The notes below the pieces were generated by a model. That model made no database searches. It was not told the DNA's origin and saw only the letters and a list, made by a program, of their open reading frames with translations. This document shows, piece after piece, positions 25,988-34,280 of a stretch of 64,000 nt of DNA. The DNA is taken from the NCBI GenBank assembly GCA_951813525.2, contig CATOTJ020000002.1, positions 1,054,001-1,118,000 of the forward strand, read 5' to 3'. The translations under genes were made by a program, and so were the position numbers. The first letter of the stretch is position 1; every line of letters starts with the position of its first letter. The stretch comes from Thermohalobaculum sp951813525. GTDB taxonomy: Bacteria > Pseudomonadota > Alphaproteobacteria > Rhodobacterales > Rhodobacteraceae.

Positions 25988-26831
25988 TCGCCGTGAACGC
26001 TTTCGGGCCGAAATGGCCGGTGACCGTTGTATAATTCCGGCATCGGTTTTTGACCCGTTTTCGATCAGGCTGGCGGAAGACATCGGGTTTGAAATCGGCA
26101 TGGTGGGTGGCTCGTCGATTTCGCTTGCCGTCCTTGGGGCGCCGGATCTGATCGTCCTGACCCTCACCGAGTTCGCCGGGCAATGCCGTCGCCTCAGCCG
26201 GGCCTCGACGCTGCCCTTCGCTGTGGATGCCGACCATGGCTATGGTAATGCGCTCAATGTGCGCCGCACGGTCGAGGAGTTGGAGGCCTCCGGTGTCGCC
26301 GCCCTGTCCATCGAGGATACGGTCCTGCCGCTCAGCCATGGCCAGCAGGGAACCGAACTTCTCTCGCTCGAAGAAGGGACAGGAAAGATGCGCGCTGCGC
26401 TCGATGCCAGGGGCGATCCTGCCACGGTTATCATCGGGCGCACATCGGCTTGCGGCGTTAACGGGCTTGACGATGCCATTACCCGCGGCCGTGCCTATGC
26501 CGCTGCGGGGGTCGATGCGCTCTTCTTTATCGGTGTCTCTACCGCCGAAGAAGTCGCCGCACTGGGCGCCGAGTTTGATCTGCCGATCGTGCTGGGCGGA
26601 GCGCTCAAAATCATGGATGCCGATGCGCTTGGCAGCCATGGCGTGCGCCTCTGCCTGACCGGCCATCCGGTCCTGCCCGCGGCTGTTGGTGCAATGCACC
26701 AGGCGCTGATTGCAATGCGGGAAGGCAGATCATCGCCTAATCCGCCGCCGCCGGGACTGATGGCCAAGGCAACCCGGACGGACGATTATAACGCCTGGAT
26801 CGCCGACTATCTGGGCGGCGCCAAAGGTTAG
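25977..26831 (+). CDS. Isocitrate lyase/PEP mutase superfamily protein, oxaloacetate decarboxylase-like
   Basis: This 284-residue TIM-barrel enzyme has VFDPFSIRLAEDIGFEIGM, the acidic metal site DADHGYGNALNVRRTVEELE and SIEDTVLP. The DADHGYGNALNV block resembles the Pseudomonas PA4872 oxaloacetate decarboxylase subgroup rather than methylisocitrate lyase, whose KKCGH loop is absent. It would decarboxylate or cleave a 2-oxo acid using Mg2+. The ATG follows AGGAG and lies within the methyltransferase 3' end. Confidence 0.85.
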   Translation: MYRDRRERFRAEMAGDRCIIPASVFDPFSIRLAEDIGFEIGMVGGSSISLAVLGAPDLIVLTLTEFAGQCRRLSRASTLPFAVDADHGYGNALNVRRTVEELEASGVAALSIEDTVLPLSHGQQGTELLSLEEGTGKMRAALDARGDPATVIIGRTSACGVNGLDDAITRGRAYAAAGVDALFFIGVSTAEEVAALGAEFDLPIVLGGALKIMDADALGSHGVRLCLTGHPVLPAAVGAMHQALIAMREGRSSPNPPPPGLMAKATRTDDYNAWIADYLGGAKG

Positions 26832-26903
26832 TCAAATCGCGGCGGCGTTGTCACGCTTTCAAACCTTCTCTAAACCAAGTCTTCTTTGGTCTTTAGTTAT
26901 CAC

Positions 26904-26940
26904 GGGGGTGTGGGGGTGTAGCCCCCTCCTGGACACGCCC
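26904..26940 (+). other. G/C-block hairpin region before the amidase gene
   Basis: GGGGG and CCCCC form a five-base-pair stem around TGTAG (26913-26927). Flanking GGGGGTGT and ACACGCCC can pair outside it with one mismatch. The structure lies in the 134-base gap between the decarboxylase-like and amidase genes. No T-run follows, so it is not a standard terminator. Confidence 0.4.
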
Positions 26941-26965
26941 GGCGCCAATCCGGGAGTGACCCCAA

Positions 26966-28285
26966 ATGCAACTCAATGATCTGTCCGCAGCAGATGCGGC
27001 CGCAAAAATCGCTGATGGCGAAATCACGTCAGAGGCGCTGGTGCAAAGCTGTCTCGACCGGATCGCCCTGCGCGACGAGGCGGTCGGCGCATGGATCTGG
27101 CTCGATCCGGACTATGCGCTCGAGCAGGCCCGCTCTGCCGATCAGGCCCTGGCGAAGGGGCAAGGGACCGGTCCGTTGCACGGTGTGCCGGTTGGGATCA
27201 AAGACATTATGCAAACGGCAGATATGCCAACCCAGGACGGGTATCGGGGTCACGAAGGGCGGCACACGCACCGCGATGCGCTGACGGTCAGCCAATTGCG
27301 TGATGCGGGGGCCATTGTTCTTGGCAAGACCGTGACGACGGAGCTGGCGTCGCGTACACCGGGCAAGACGAAAAACCCCGTGAACCCGGCGCACACGCCG
27401 GGCGGTTCGTCCTCTGGCTCTGCTGCCGCTGTCCGCGATCGACAGGTCCCGCTGGCGCTCGGCACTCAAACTGGGGGCTCGGTTATTCGCCCGGCCAGTT
27501 TTTGCGGCGTTCACGCTCTTAAACCGACATTCGGGCTGATCGCACGCTACGGCACGACGCTTCAAGCCGACTGGCTGGACACGATCGGAACCTACGGAAA
27601 TTCGATCGAGGACGTGGCCTTGGTCACGGAACAGATGTTGGCGCGCGATCTGACCGACCCGCAAGCGATCGCAAGATCGCGCCCGCCGCTTCGGCAGATC
27701 GCCATAACCGAACCGGCGCGGCGTCCCCGTTTTGCCTTCATGCGCACGGCTGTTTGGGATCAAGCGGACCCGTCCGCTCAGAAAGCACTGGAAGATTTTA
27801 CCACTTCGCTTGGCGCGGACTGCACCGAAGTTGAGATGCCCGACTGGATGGCAGAGGCGTGGCGTTGGCAGCGTATTCTGCAGGTCTATGACAATGCCAA
27901 ACACTATGGTCCGCTGGCCGAGCGGGACGGCGACAAGATGAGCCAGTCAATGCATGGCCAGATCGCCGAAGGCCGTGACCTGACCGAGGCGCAATACCGC
28001 GACGCCGTCGTCCGGCGCGACGAGGTCGCTGCCGGTCTGGATGCGATCTATTCGGATTTCGATGCAATCCTGTGTCTTCCGGCCACCGGGATTGCACCAA
28101 AGGACCTTGGTTATACCGGCGACCCCGTCTTCAACGCGTTTTGGACCATGGCGGGAACGCCTTGCGTGAATCTGCCATTGCTTGAAGTCGACGGCATGCC
28201 ATTGGGTGTTCAACTGACCGGTCCGCGCGGTGGCGACGGACCGCTTTTGCGCACTGCCCGCTGGCTTGAACAGACGATCGGATAA
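26966..28285 (+). CDS. Amidase (amidase-signature family)
   Basis: The 439-residue protein has the Ser-cisSer-Lys triad context: the lysine in GVPVGIKDIM, the signature PGGSSSGSAAAV, and the nucleophile region GTQTGGSVIRPASFCG. Amidase-signature enzymes hydrolyse carbon-nitrogen amide bonds of small molecules; the substrate is unknown. The ATG has GGGAGTG upstream. An MFS transporter gene starts six bases after its stop, suggesting that uptake and hydrolysis of the same compound are linked. Confidence 0.93.
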   Translation: MQLNDLSAADAAAKIADGEITSEALVQSCLDRIALRDEAVGAWIWLDPDYALEQARSADQALAKGQGTGPLHGVPVGIKDIMQTADMPTQDGYRGHEGRHTHRDALTVSQLRDAGAIVLGKTVTTELASRTPGKTKNPVNPAHTPGGSSSGSAAAVRDRQVPLALGTQTGGSVIRPASFCGVHALKPTFGLIARYGTTLQADWLDTIGTYGNSIEDVALVTEQMLARDLTDPQAIARSRPPLRQIAITEPARRPRFAFMRTAVWDQADPSAQKALEDFTTSLGADCTEVEMPDWMAEAWRWQRILQVYDNAKHYGPLAERDGDKMSQSMHGQIAEGRDLTEAQYRDAVVRRDEVAAGLDAIYSDFDAILCLPATGIAPKDLGYTGDPVFNAFWTMAGTPCVNLPLLEVDGMPLGVQLTGPRGGDGPLLRTARWLEQTIG

Positions 28286-28290
28286 CGCGG

Positions 28291-29505
28291 TTGGCCGACA
28301 TCGCGACGACCGTCGAGGATAGCGCTGCCGCATGGTGGCGCCTGGTCGCCGCATTGATATTGGCCACAATCGGCGGGGTTGGTCTTTGGTCCACCGTCGT
28401 TGTCCTGCCGTTTATCGAGGCCGATTTCGGCATTGATCGTGGCGGCGCTTCACTTCCCTATACTGCCACAATGGTCGGGTTCGCGGTGGGTGCCGTCTTG
28501 ATGGGCCGCCTGGCGGACCGGTTCGGCATCATGGTGCCGGTCATTCTTGGCGCGGTGTTTCTCTGCATCGGCTATATCGCGGCATCGATGGCGACCAGCT
28601 ATTGGCAGTTTGTTGCGATCCAGGCCGGGCTGATCGGGCTGCTCGGGTCCTCGCCCACATTCGGGCCGATGGTGGCTGACATATCGCTTTGGTTCCGGCG
28701 CAGGCGCGGGTTTGCGGTCGCGGTTGTCGCGTCGGGCAACTATCTGGCCGGTGCAGTCTGGCCGCCGATCCTGACCGAGATGATCGCCGAAATCGGGTGG
28801 CGCGACACGTATTTCTGGGTCGGGATTGTGTGCGTCGTGACCATGGTGCCGCTGTCATTCGCGCTTCGCCGCCGGGTCGAAGTCGATGCCGAGCCGCCGC
28901 CCGCGTCGGCCTTCTCGGCGCGTGTTCAGGCATCGCCCGCAACGATTCAGATATTGCTGTGCCTTGCCGGTGTCGCGTGCTGTGTTGCGATGGCCATGCC
29001 GCAGGTTCACATCGTCGCGTATTGCGCCGATCTTGGATACGGACCGGCGCGCGGGGCGCAGATGTTGTCGATTATGCTGACCCTTGGCGTTGTCAGCCGC
29101 CTGGTTTCGGGGTTGATTGCCGACCGGATCGGCGGCCTTGGCACGCTGATCCTCGGGTCCGCCCTGCAATGCGTGGCATTGCTGGCGTTCCTGCCTTTCG
29201 ACGGGATGGTTTCGCTTTTCCTGATCTCCGCACTTTTCGGCCTCAGCCAGGGCGGCATTGTGCCCAGCTATGCGCTGATCGTGCGCGATGTCTTCCCGGC
29301 GCGCGAAGCCGGACAGCGGGTCAGCCTGGTCCTGATGTCGACGGTCATGGGTATGGCCATCGGGGGCTGGATGTCGGGCGAAATTTATGACCTGACCGGG
29401 TCCTATGCGATGGCTTTTGTCAACGGGATTGCGTGGAACCTTCTCAACCTGTCCATCGCAATCTGGTTCTTGATGGGCGGCACACGCCGTCCGCAAACCG
29501 CTTGA
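28291..29505 (+). CDS. MFS transporter
   Basis: The 404-residue membrane protein has about 12 transmembrane segments and the MFS loop motif GRLADRFGIMVP between helices 2 and 3, with a weaker repeat GLIADRIGGLGTL in the second half. It resembles monocarboxylate-type carriers. The TTG start is six bases after the amidase stop; no in-frame ATG lies before the first helix. The gene order suggests that it imports the amidase substrate or exports its product. Confidence 0.88.
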   Translation: MADIATTVEDSAAAWWRLVAALILATIGGVGLWSTVVVLPFIEADFGIDRGGASLPYTATMVGFAVGAVLMGRLADRFGIMVPVILGAVFLCIGYIAASMATSYWQFVAIQAGLIGLLGSSPTFGPMVADISLWFRRRRGFAVAVVASGNYLAGAVWPPILTEMIAEIGWRDTYFWVGIVCVVTMVPLSFALRRRVEVDAEPPPASAFSARVQASPATIQILLCLAGVACCVAMAMPQVHIVAYCADLGYGPARGAQMLSIMLTLGVVSRLVSGLIADRIGGLGTLILGSALQCVALLAFLPFDGMVSLFLISALFGLSQGGIVPSYALIVRDVFPAREAGQRVSLVLMSTVMGMAIGGWMSGEIYDLTGSYAMAFVNGIAWNLLNLSIAIWFLMGGTRRPQTA

Positions 29506-29513
29506 GGATGGCA

Positions 29514-30176
29514 ATGACCGAAACTCTGACCGTCTATGTCGATGTGAAAAGCCCTTATGCCTATCTCGCGATCGAGCCGACCCGCCGCCTGGCGCGTCAA
29601 ACCGGTGTGAAGATCGACTGGTTGCCATATACGCTGGACATCCCCAGCTATCTGGGATCGGCAGAGGTCGATGAAACCGGTCAGGTCGTCGCCCAGGACC
29701 GCAGCGAGCACCAATGGCGCCGTGTGCGGTATTCTTATATGGACGTGCGCCGCTATGCGAACCTGCGCGGCCTGACGATCAAGGGCACCCGCAAAATCTG
29801 GGACAGCTCGCTTGCCGCGATTGCGATCCTGTGGGCGCGTGAGAAGGGCCGGGCAGACGCAATTCTGGATCAGCTTTTCCCACCCTTCTGGCGGCGCGAG
29901 CTGGATATCGAAGACCGCGGCGTAATCGAAAAATGTGTTTACGCTGCCGGGATCGACACCGAAGGCTTCGGGTATTGGCTGGATGGCAATGGCCGGACGC
30001 TGCACGACGACCTGCGTGCAAAGGCCGAGGCGGCAGGTGTCTTTGGCGTTCCCTGGTACATTTGGCAGGACGAGGTTTTTTGGGGCCGTGAGGCCCTGCC
30101 GCTGATCCGCCAGCGCATAACCGGCGAATTGCCGGATTGGGCGGCGGACATGGGCCTCGCCCAGGACAATGGCTAA
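29514..30176 (+). CDS. DsbA-family / 2-hydroxychromene-2-carboxylate isomerase-like protein
   Basis: The 220-residue protein has a thioredoxin-like fold with a helical insert, starting TVYVDVKSPYAYLAIEPTRR, the position where HCCA isomerases and kappa-class GSTs bind glutathione, and ending with the cis-proline motif GVFGVPWYIWQDEVFWG. No CXXC is present, so it is not an oxidoreductase like DsbA. HCCA isomerases act in naphthalene-type aromatic breakdown. The ATG at 29514 follows GAGG by six bases; an ATG at 29508 is too close. It follows the MFS gene directly. Confidence 0.85.
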   Translation: MTETLTVYVDVKSPYAYLAIEPTRRLARQTGVKIDWLPYTLDIPSYLGSAEVDETGQVVAQDRSEHQWRRVRYSYMDVRRYANLRGLTIKGTRKIWDSSLAAIAILWAREKGRADAILDQLFPPFWRRELDIEDRGVIEKCVYAAGIDTEGFGYWLDGNGRTLHDDLRAKAEAAGVFGVPWYIWQDEVFWGREALPLIRQRITGELPDWAADMGLAQDNG

Positions 30177-30203
30177 AGATCCGCGACGAGGACTTGGCGC
30201 GCC

Positions 30204-31127
30204 TTACGGTCCATCTATTTTCGGGACGGCTTTCAAATAGGCCGCAATCGCCGCACGATCCTGGTCGCTCAGACGCGACGTATTCTCGATGACGTCGACC
30301 ATTGACCCGCCCGCCGTGTCATAATCCGGCGTGAAACCGGACTTCAGGTATTCGGCGATATCGGCGGCTGACCAGTTCGAAGTGTCCTTCCCGCCTTGCG
30401 TGATATTGGGCACGCGGCCCTTGCCTTCCGGGCTGGGTGCGCCGGCCAACCATCGGGACAGGTCCAGCCCGCCGAACTGACCGCGCGAGGTATGACACTC
30501 GCCGCAGTGACCGGGGCCTTCGACCAGATACTGGCCCAGTTTAACGTCTTCCTTCTCAACCGTAACAACCGGCACAGTTTCATCAGGCGCAAAGACCAGT
30601 TTCCACAGTCCCAGGCCGCGGCGGATGTTGAACGGGAACCCGACATCATGGGCGTCGTTCGCCCGCGTGCTGGGCGGCAGGGTTTGCAGATAGGCCCACA
30701 GATCCGAAACATCGCCGGGCCTCATCCGCGCGTAGGAAGTGTAGGGGAAGGCGGGAAAATAGTGCGATCCGTCAGGTGCCACCCCGCGCATCATCGCATT
30801 CGCAAAATCAGGCAACGACCAGTTGCCGATCCCGTTCGCCTTATCGGGGGAGATATTGGGAGCCACGAATGTTCCGAACTCGGTCGGGAAGGTTCGCCCA
30901 CCTTCCAGAACCAGCCGCGCTTCGTCCTTGGCGTCTTTCGCGGCATGACAACTGGCGCAGCCGCCGATCAGAAAGATGCGCTCTCCCTTTGCTGCATCGG
31001 CCGTGTGGCCGGTCACGGCGGTCAATTCTGCCTCATCCAAACGATCAGGGGCAGAAAGAAACCAGCCGATTGCAGCGCCAACGACGCCGAGGACGACCAG
31101 GCTTTTCAGGATGGCGCGCAAACGCAT
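30204..31127 (-). CDS. Di-haem c-type cytochrome
   Basis: The 307-residue protein has an N-terminal membrane anchor or signal (LKSLVVLGVVGAAIGWFL) and two haem-binding sites, Cys57-Cys60-His61 (GCASCHAAK) and Cys208-Cys211-His212 (HCGECHTSR), with candidate Met ligands in each domain. It would carry electrons in the periplasm, perhaps for a dehydrogenase. It lies downstream of the cytochrome c' gene but behind that gene's terminator, so it probably has its own promoter. Confidence 0.92.
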   Translation of the reverse strand: MRLRAILKSLVVLGVVGAAIGWFLSAPDRLDEAELTAVTGHTADAAKGERIFLIGGCASCHAAKDAKDEARLVLEGGRTFPTEFGTFVAPNISPDKANGIGNWSLPDFANAMMRGVAPDGSHYFPAFPYTSYARMRPGDVSDLWAYLQTLPPSTRANDAHDVGFPFNIRRGLGLWKLVFAPDETVPVVTVEKEDVKLGQYLVEGPGHCGECHTSRGQFGGLDLSRWLAGAPSPEGKGRVPNITQGGKDTSNWSAADIAEYLKSGFTPDYDTAGGSMVDVIENTSRLSDQDRAAIAAYLKAVPKIDGP

Positions 31128-31240
31128 ATTGCCTCTCCGTTCTGGCGGCTCTCAAGCGGTGTTCCGGCATTGGCCGCATTTAGCCGGTCTGACTTCGGTC
31201 CCAGGTATCTTAATCTGATGTAACGCGGTTGGCAGCCCAA

Positions 31241-31274
31241 GAAAAAAAGGGCGTGCGACCCGGCGCACGCCCTT
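31241..31274 (-). terminator. Intrinsic terminator of the cytochrome c' gene
   Basis: On the minus strand an 11-base-pair stem AAGGGCGTGCG / CGCACGCCCTT with a six-base loop runs into seven T residues. It lies 86 bases after the stop of the cytochrome c' gene and before the di-haem cytochrome gene. Confidence 0.92.
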
Positions 31275-31360
31275 GTGTCTCGGCGGGTCCGCGGGCAGTT
31301 GCCCGCAAGACCGGCGCGATTTTCCGCGCCCAGCGGACTGCGCCGCCTGTTTCTCGCCGC

Positions 31361-31834
31361 CTACTTCTCTTCGCGATAGGCTTTGTGGCAGCCGCCGCAA
31401 CCGGCGCCCACGGCCTTGATATTGTCCTGAATCGCTTCCAATCCGCCTCCGGCGACCTCTGCCATCTTGTCGGCAGCTTCGACCATTGCTTTGCTCTTCT
31501 CGTTGATGGCGGGATAGGTGGTCCACGCTTCGGCTTTGGCGCGGGTTTTACCTGCCATTGCTGTGCTGTCTGACCCCTGTGGCCACATGCGGCCGTCACC
31601 CATCTTGGTCAGAACGGCCAGGTTATTGGCTGCGGCCTGTGCGGCCTCGGCGTTATAGTCGACTTCGCCCTTTGCCATTGCGCCCAGCAGGCCAAGGTTC
31701 CAGGAATATAGCTGCATCTGGCTCTGGCGGGCCTTGATGGCTTTCTCGTTCTCGAGATGACCGTCAGACATGGCTGGCGTCACACACGCAGCCGCCAATG
31801 CCGCGGCGGCAATCAGTTTTCCGGCGAGTTTCAT
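31361..31834 (-). CDS. Cytochrome c'/c556 family protein
   Basis: The 157-residue product has a signal peptide (KLIAAAALAAACVTPAMS) and the C-terminal haem site Cys146-Cys149-His150 (GCGGCHKAYR) typical of four-helix-bundle cytochromes c' and c556. The long helices with Met and Trp residues fit that fold. Cytochromes c' bind NO; c556-type members act as electron carriers. The start at 31834 was chosen because the signal peptide begins there. It diverges from the LysR gene and ends at its own terminator. Confidence 0.9.
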   Translation of the reverse strand: MKLAGKLIAAAALAAACVTPAMSDGHLENEKAIKARQSQMQLYSWNLGLLGAMAKGEVDYNAEAAQAAANNLAVLTKMGDGRMWPQGSDSTAMAGKTRAKAEAWTTYPAINEKSKAMVEAADKMAEVAGGGLEAIQDNIKAVGAGCGGCHKAYREEK

Positions 31835-31924
31835 GTTTGGATCCCTGCGGTTGTTATGGTCACGAAAGTGTGCCTTCTGATAGAATTGATGTAAATTCAT
31901 AAAAACACCGGGGAGTTTTGTGCA

Positions 31925-32806
31925 TTGGCGCACAATTTAAAATGGGATGATTTGCAGATTGTCCTTGCGGTTGCCCAGCACCGGTCGCTTTCCGGGGCGG
32001 CGCGCCAGATCGGTGTGAACCATGCCACGATCCTGCGTCGGATCGAGGCGATGGAGAATAATATTGGCGCCCAGTTATTCGACAGGCCGCCCGGCGGATA
32101 CAGATTGCGGGCCGAGGCGCAAGAAGTCCTGTCTTCGCTTCAGTCAATTGCCGAGACCATTGATCGGGTCGAACGTTCGCTGACCGCGACGCGTCTGGAA
32201 ACCGGGGGGTCATTTCGCCTGACCACCACGGATTCGATCGCTAACCTCTTATTGCCCCGGCATTTGGAGGCGTTCCGCCGCGCCAAGCCCGATGTGCATG
32301 TGGAACTGATCGTCTCGAACATGCCCCTGGACATGACCCGGCCCGAAGCCGAAATCACGCTTCGCCCGGCGCGTGCGATTCCAAAAGGAATGCAGGGACA
32401 GCGCGCTGCTTCCATGTCCTTTGGCGTCTTCAGCAGCCGCGCCTACTTAGCCGACAATCGCAGCAGCGACCCTGTTGACCACCGTTGGATCGGTGTGGCG
32501 CCGCCCCTGACACGTTCGCCCGTCGGGCACTGGCAAGACCGGCGTTTGCTGCACCCACCATCGATCAGGACCGACAGCTTCATGACCGTGGCAGAACTGG
32601 TTGCGGCGGGCGGCGGGCTTGCAATGCTGCCAACTTTCGTCGGCCGGGCGATCCCGGATCTGGTTGCAGCCGACCAGTTCCCGGATCGCGAGGAAACCGG
32701 TGTCTGGGTCGCGACACATCCCGATTTGGCCGTGCTCCCGCAGATTGCCGAATTGGTTTCGTTCTTTGCCAGTTCGATTGCCTCGGACGCTGACACACTG
32801 GCCTGA
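31925..32806 (+). CDS. LysR-family transcriptional regulator
   Basis: The 293-residue protein has the N-terminal winged helix-turn-helix (residues 15-60; RSLSGAARQIGVNHATILRRI then LFDRPPGGYRLR) and a C-terminal ligand-binding domain of two lobes. The start is a TTG at 31925. LysR proteins usually control a divergent neighbour, here the cytochrome c' gene, or downstream genes such as the small peptide; the inducer is unknown. Confidence 0.92.
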   Translation: MAHNLKWDDLQIVLAVAQHRSLSGAARQIGVNHATILRRIEAMENNIGAQLFDRPPGGYRLRAEAQEVLSSLQSIAETIDRVERSLTATRLETGGSFRLTTTDSIANLLLPRHLEAFRRAKPDVHVELIVSNMPLDMTRPEAEITLRPARAIPKGMQGQRAASMSFGVFSSRAYLADNRSSDPVDHRWIGVAPPLTRSPVGHWQDRRLLHPPSIRTDSFMTVAELVAAGGGLAMLPTFVGRAIPDLVAADQFPDREETGVWVATHPDLAVLPQIAELVSFFASSIASDADTLA

Positions 32807-32845
32807 TACCGGGCTCGGGCGCGATCAGCGGCCGGATGGCAGAAG

Positions 32846-32870
32846 AGTGCAATTTTGTGTATAATGCACT
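32846..32870 (+). promoter_or_regulatory. Promoter with palindrome for the 49-residue peptide gene
   Basis: A perfect -10 box TATAAT lies at 32860-32865, with a weak -35 (ATGGCA at 32836-32841, 18 bases upstream). The six-base inverted repeat AGTGCA / TGCACT (32846-32851 and 32865-32870) brackets the -10 box and could be an operator. Confidence 0.6.
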
Positions 32871-32891
32871 GATTGATGTGAGGAGATCACA

Positions 32892-33041
32892 ATGAAACGG
32901 ATCGTCGCCGCCATTGCCGTCATCGCCTTTGCTGCCAGTGTCACCACGGCTGTTGCCGGTGGCTGCCACGGAAGTTGCGCTGATGGATACACCTACTCTA
33001 AGTCAGCCGGAAAGTGCGTGAAGAAGTCGATTTCTTCCTGA
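32892..33041 (+). CDS. 49-residue secreted cysteine-containing peptide
   Basis: A short gene with AGGAG seven bases before the ATG encodes a 49-residue peptide. Residues 1-22 form a signal peptide (MKRIVAAIAVIAFAASVTTA, then VAG); the mature part of about 27 residues has Cys25, Cys29 and Cys42, glycines and a lysine-rich end (KCVKKS). I do not recognise the family. It could be a disulfide-stabilised periplasmic or extracellular peptide. The perfect TATAAT promoter and good ribosome binding site support real expression. Confidence 0.7.
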   Translation: MKRIVAAIAVIAFAASVTTAVAGGCHGSCADGYTYSKSAGKCVKKSISS

Positions 33042-33060
33042 CATTACGATTCTGTCAGGG
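33037..33060 (+). terminator. Hairpin after the small peptide gene
   Basis: CCTGACA (overlapping the stop codon) and TGTCAGG can pair as a seven-base stem with an eight-to-nine-base loop. No T-run follows, so this is a weak terminator or RNA-stability element. Confidence 0.4.
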
Positions 33061-33134
33061 GCAAATGCGCCTTTCGATTTAGGCAGATAGCGCCGTTCAT
33101 GCGCGGGATGTTGTGCGCCTTGTGTTCGCGCAGT

Positions 33135-34268
33135 TCATTTCGGATGCCACCAGGCACCGTTCAGCACGACCCCGTCGGAATAGATCCGCTGGTCGCCGGT
33201 CATCACCTCGCCCAGGACATCTTCAAAGTCGAAACGCCCGTCCTCGAGCCGCAGGATCGTGGCATCGCCGGGCACGCCGGGCTTTAGCGTCCCTAACTCT
33301 GGCCGTCCCAGCGCCATGCCCGCCGTTTCGGTCGAGAGTTTGATGACCGTAGGCAGGTCCAATCCAAGACACAGAAATTTGGACAGCGTCGTCACCTGAT
33401 CATAGGCGGGACCATTGATGCACAGCGCATGGACGTCTGAGCTGATCGTGTCGGGCAGGAACCCGTTGGCCAGCATTGCCCGCGCTGTTTTCCACGAGAA
33501 TGACCCCATTCCATGTCCGACATCGAACAGAACACCGCGTTCGCGTGCGTCGCGGACGGCTGGCTTGACAGTTCCTTGCGGTGTTGCGGGAGAATTTGGA
33601 AACGGCCGGAAGCAGTGGGTCAGGACATCGCCGGGGCGCATCCGGGACACCAGTTCTTCGTATGACGGTGGTGGATTGTCGATGTGAACCATCATCGGCA
33701 TGCCGACTTCCTCGGCCACTGCGATGGCGTATTCAAAAGGAGCCATCCCCTGCGTGCCCGACGCGTGCAGGCCAAGCCGGACCTTAATTCCGACGATCAC
33801 ATCGCGGTTTTGATCGGCAACCTCGGCGGCGGCGCGCGGATCCATCAGTCGCAGATCTTCGGACTCGCCGACCATTACGTTGTCCGAGAATCCCCAGATC
33901 CCGGCGTGCGAGATATGCAGATAGGCCAATATCCGAACCGCGCTCGGCTCGATCACATGCTTGCGGAACCCGGGGAAATTGCCTGGCCCGGCCGATCCGG
34001 TGTCGACCGCCGTGGTCACGCCGGAGCTTCGGCAGAACTCTTCGGCGTCGATGCCCAGCGATGTGCCGCCCCAATAGACATGGGTATGCAGGTCGATCAG
34101 TCCAGGAGAGACGATCTTGCCCGCCACATCGCGTATATCCGTTGCAGGACCGCGGGGCAGGGCATCGCCGATTGCGGCGACCTTGCCGTCGGTGAACCCG
34201 ACCTCGGTCACGCGGTCAATGTTCTGGCTGGGATCGATCACCCGGCCCCCGGTCAGAATTAAATCCAT
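33135..34268 (-). CDS. Amidohydrolase/deacetylase family metallohydrolase
   Basis: The 377-residue TIM-barrel enzyme has the metal motif LIDLHTHVYWG, a likely carbamylated lysine in VGIKVRLGLH, further histidines in MVHIDNPP and LTHCFRPFPNS, and the catalytic aspartate in SSDVHAL. It resembles the dihydroorotase-like deacetylase group (EF_0837-like) with no firm substrate. It is the last gene of a minus-strand operon with a HAD phosphatase, a CitE-like lyase and a crotonase. Confidence 0.88.
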   Translation of the reverse strand: MDLILTGGRVIDPSQNIDRVTEVGFTDGKVAAIGDALPRGPATDIRDVAGKIVSPGLIDLHTHVYWGGTSLGIDAEEFCRSSGVTTAVDTGSAGPGNFPGFRKHVIEPSAVRILAYLHISHAGIWGFSDNVMVGESEDLRLMDPRAAAEVADQNRDVIVGIKVRLGLHASGTQGMAPFEYAIAVAEEVGMPMMVHIDNPPPSYEELVSRMRPGDVLTHCFRPFPNSPATPQGTVKPAVRDARERGVLFDVGHGMGSFSWKTARAMLANGFLPDTISSDVHALCINGPAYDQVTTLSKFLCLGLDLPTVIKLSTETAGMALGRPELGTLKPGVPGDATILRLEDGRFDFEDVLGEVMTGDQRIYSDGVVLNGAWWHPK

Positions 34269-34280
34269 CGCTGTTTCCCC

